In this document: in pieces, positions 62,536 to 64,000 of the stretch
How positions within the stretch are numbered: the first letter of the stretch is position 1
Layout of the letters: every line of letters begins with the position of its first letter
DNA from: Aureispira sp. CCB-QB1
GTDB taxonomy: Bacteria; Bacteroidota; Bacteroidia; Chitinophagales; Saprospiraceae
Assembly: GCF_000724545.1 (NCBI RefSeq)
Contig: NZ_JHBV01000026.1
Coordinates: forward strand, 1-64,000
DNA: 64,000 bases
Direction of reading: 5' to 3'
The notes under the pieces: model-generated
The model's database searches: none
What the model was told of the DNA's origin: nothing
The model's input: the letters and a program-made list of their open reading frames with translations, nothing else
Position numbers and translations under genes: made by a program

Positions 62536-62931
62536 TTATTCCATCTCTACAGATTCAACCACATTGAGTTCTTCTGGTTCAATATCTTGAGAATGCCCCA
62601 TTGCTAACAGTACTCCTAGAACAATAAAAAGTGTTAACAAAAGGTTCATCAATCCCCCTAAGACAGATTTCCATTGCTGGGATTCTTTTAAACGAACTCC
62701 CTTGATCCCCCAATAACACCCTGTCCAGTTTAGTATTCCCATCATACCTAACGGAGTACCAATTAAAATACCTTCTAAAGTTGTAGAAAGCGTCTGTTCT
62801 TCGATATAATCCAAAGACAAAGAAGTTAACCACAAACAAAATAGACTTCCCCCCAAACACCATAATGCTCGATTCCCACACGATGAAATGTTTTCTTTTA
62901 GTTCAGAATCTAATATATTAGTATGCTCCAT
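62536..62931 (-). CDS. Small membrane protein of unknown function
   Basis: This 131-residue protein has probably three membrane segments: ALWCLGGSLFCLWLTSLSL, LEGILIGTPLGMMGILNWTG and LGGLMNLLLTLFIVLGVLL. The ends are polar and acidic (QDIEPEELNVVESVEME). It lies 3 bp downstream of the DUF998 gene and is therefore translationally coupled to it. No family is recognised. A second frame overlaps it (62579-62881) but has no supporting features. Confidence 0.78.
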   Translation of the reverse strand: MEHTNILDSELKENISSCGNRALWCLGGSLFCLWLTSLSLDYIEEQTLSTTLEGILIGTPLGMMGILNWTGCYWGIKGVRLKESQQWKSVLGGLMNLLLTLFIVLGVLLAMGHSQDIEPEELNVVESVEME

Positions 62932-62934
62932 TTT

Positions 62935-63666
62935 TTATTTATTCGTTGAGGGAATGGATATATTAGAATTGGACAGATGCTCTACTTCTAGCAACTCAGT
63001 AGTATGCTCTACTCGTTGTAACAAAAACATATTAAAGGAAATGACAAGAATCCAAGACGTCAAGGCAACAAAAATAATCCATTCTAAAAAAGGCAACCAC
63101 CAAATTTCGGGACGATCAAACAAGGGACCTGCTTCTCGTTTAATAGCCATCAACCCCTTCGGCATACTCATAAATAAGACAAATGCTAATGGAATCGAAA
63201 AGCCATGAATGGCCGTATGTTTAGGAAATGGATTCGCTTGCTCTTTCCATATACTCCAAGAAAATATAGCCGTTGACAATGCCATAAACGAGAAAAAACT
63301 CAAGGCTAAAACTAAGTGCGGCACCCGATTATCTTCTGGCACCAAACCTACTCCAATACACAATATAGAAGACAAAACACCAAACCGAACCGCTATCCGA
63401 CTTGTTTTGGTATCTGCATACTGCGCTAGTCCCAAAGTGAACAACCCAAAACCTATAGAAGATAGAATGATTCCATTGTTATAAATAAAATGCTGAGCAG
63501 AAAATTTTGTACTTCCTAATTCGGATATAAAGTGGTTAAAAACAGAATAGCTTTCTCCCTGCTGTCCTATATAGGGTATTGCTGCAATAATAATAACGGT
63601 ATATAGAATAATGCAAGTTGCTAGACCTGCTATAGGTGCAATTTTTTTCATAATTTTGGTATTCAT
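62935..63666 (-). CDS. DUF998 family membrane protein
   Basis: This 243-residue protein has six membrane segments, starting with AGLATCIILYTVIIIAAIPY, and the DUF998 phrase YSVFNHFISELGSTKFSAQHF. The motif (N/S)xxxSELG in the first loop is diagnostic for DUF998, a family of integral membrane proteins with no established function. The last segment is EWIIFVALTSWILVISFNMF. It is coupled to the next small membrane gene at 3 bp. The gene starts 157 bp after the stop of the nucleotidase-like gene. Confidence 0.87.
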   Translation of the reverse strand: MNTKIMKKIAPIAGLATCIILYTVIIIAAIPYIGQQGESYSVFNHFISELGSTKFSAQHFIYNNGIILSSIGFGLFTLGLAQYADTKTSRIAVRFGVLSSILCIGVGLVPEDNRVPHLVLALSFFSFMALSTAIFSWSIWKEQANPFPKHTAIHGFSIPLAFVLFMSMPKGLMAIKREAGPLFDRPEIWWLPFLEWIIFVALTSWILVISFNMFLLQRVEHTTELLEVEHLSNSNISIPSTNK

Positions 63667-63823
63667 TTAAATTGGTTCAAGAACTTTTGCCTCTCAAAAT
63701 AAACCTTACTTTTTCGCCAAATCGTAATCAATAAGAGACACAAAACTAGCCTGTTATTATAACAAAAAATACGCCATAATCCAAGTCTACAAAAGAAGAA
63801 CCAACCGTCTTTACCAAAATCAA

Positions 63824-64000
63824 CTAAACTAATTTTAGCATATAGTCTAACACTTCTTTCCACGTTTCAAAAGGAGCAATTCCTATCTGTATCTGTTCTC
63901 CCTCAAATTCGGGATAAAGATAATCGTCAATCAAATAATCTCCCTTGAGCAATCCTTTACGCTTGCAAATAATTAAATTCTTTGTTGTCTCTAGCCCCAG
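63824..64000 (-). CDS. 5'-nucleotidase (NT5C-type HAD), C-terminal end only
   Basis: An open frame enters from the right edge and ends in TAG at 63824-63826, giving the last 58 residues. KNLIICKRKGLLKGDYLIDD is the conserved HAD motif III/IV stretch of the NT5C-type 5'(3')-deoxyribonucleotidase family, with the Lys and the acidic pair; GEQIQIGIAPFETWKEVLDY closes the family domain. These enzymes remove the 5' phosphate from (deoxy)nucleoside monophosphates. Most of the gene lies outside the window, so the nucleophile motif cannot be seen. Confidence 0.8.
   Translation of the reverse strand: MGLETTKNLIICKRKGLLKGDYLIDDYLYPEFEGEQIQIGIAPFETWKEVLDYMLKLV

Noticed and set aside
62579-62881. 100-residue minus-strand frame inside the small membrane protein gene
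   Set aside because: It is another frame of a gene that already has clear membrane segments and is coupled to its neighbour.
63663-63863. 66-residue minus-strand frame next to the nucleotidase end
   Set aside because: It overlaps the 3' end of the nucleotidase gene, and its translation is rich in Phe, Arg, Leu and Cys without pattern.

Overview
The window looks like the chromosome of a Bacteroidota bacterium, most likely of the Saprospiria and possibly an Aureispira-like relative. This is inferred from several signs: low GC, a TonB-dependent receptor with an N-terminal carboxypeptidase-regulatory-like domain, a PorV/PorQ-family barrel next to a PorU-like C25 peptidase (type IX secretion), an ExbB-ExbD operon with three ExbD genes, a MurA of the 'PGGDKIGRRRLD' type, Bacteroidota-restricted families (DUF4230, DUF3127, Omp28), and several copies of the Bacteroidota -7 promoter element TAnnTTTG. 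No rRNA, CRISPR array, prophage or intact insertion sequence was found. There is one tRNA gene, tRNA-Ser(GGA).

Layout. 1-5.8 kb: the 5' part of a large secreted protein and its upstream TonB-dependent receptor. 6.3-11.9 kb: housekeeping metabolism (2-hydroxyacid dehydrogenase, rsmA, an M17 leucyl aminopeptidase, and pdxA with a long basic tail), closed by a bidirectional terminator. 12-16.3 kb: an ECF sigma factor with a membrane-anchored probable anti-sigma partner, then two secreted proteins, one with a TonB-C-like end. 16.5-18 kb: a dicarboxylate/amino-acid symporter. 18-26.3 kb: a minus-strand cluster with a membrane-anchored STAND ATPase/WD40 protein, an outer-membrane barrel, a lipoprotein, a TerB-like protein and a 59-residue protein. 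26.7-30.7 kb: murA, an alpha/beta hydrolase and a lipoprotein. 31.1-34.3 kb: the exbB-exbD operon, followed by the tRNA. 35-41.7 kb: an SDR, a DUF4230 protein, a HAD protein, rpmH, a lipoprotein, an NlpC/P60 protein, a YicC-type nuclease and a potassium channel. 42.2-51.3 kb: an isolated baseplate-J-like protein, ferritin, a DUF3127 protein, lipoproteins, a WG-repeat protein and dnaG. 51.9-58.5 kb: the PorV-like and PorU-like pair. 58.7-64 kb: enoyl-CoA hydratase, two tandem Omp28 lipoproteins, a CDF metal exporter, two membrane proteins and the 3' end of a nucleotidase gene.

The genes mostly serve envelope biogenesis and outer-membrane energisation (TonB receptor, Exb operon, T9SS pair, many lipoproteins), with ordinary metabolic genes between them. 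The points most worth a second look are: (i) a lone contractile-injection-type baseplate protein with an acidic insert and no tail genes around it; (ii) the STAND-WD40/outer-membrane-barrel/lipoprotein cluster; (iii) an intergenic repeat family whose two best copies carry an inverted internal hairpin segment; (iv) unusual architectures: PdxA with a basic tail, an antitoxin-like domain fused to NlpC/P60, a potassium channel with a zinc ribbon, and a DUF3127 protein with an SSB-like C-terminal tip; (v) an orphan strong terminator that suggests a small RNA upstream of porV. All functions were read by eye from sequence; no database search was run.
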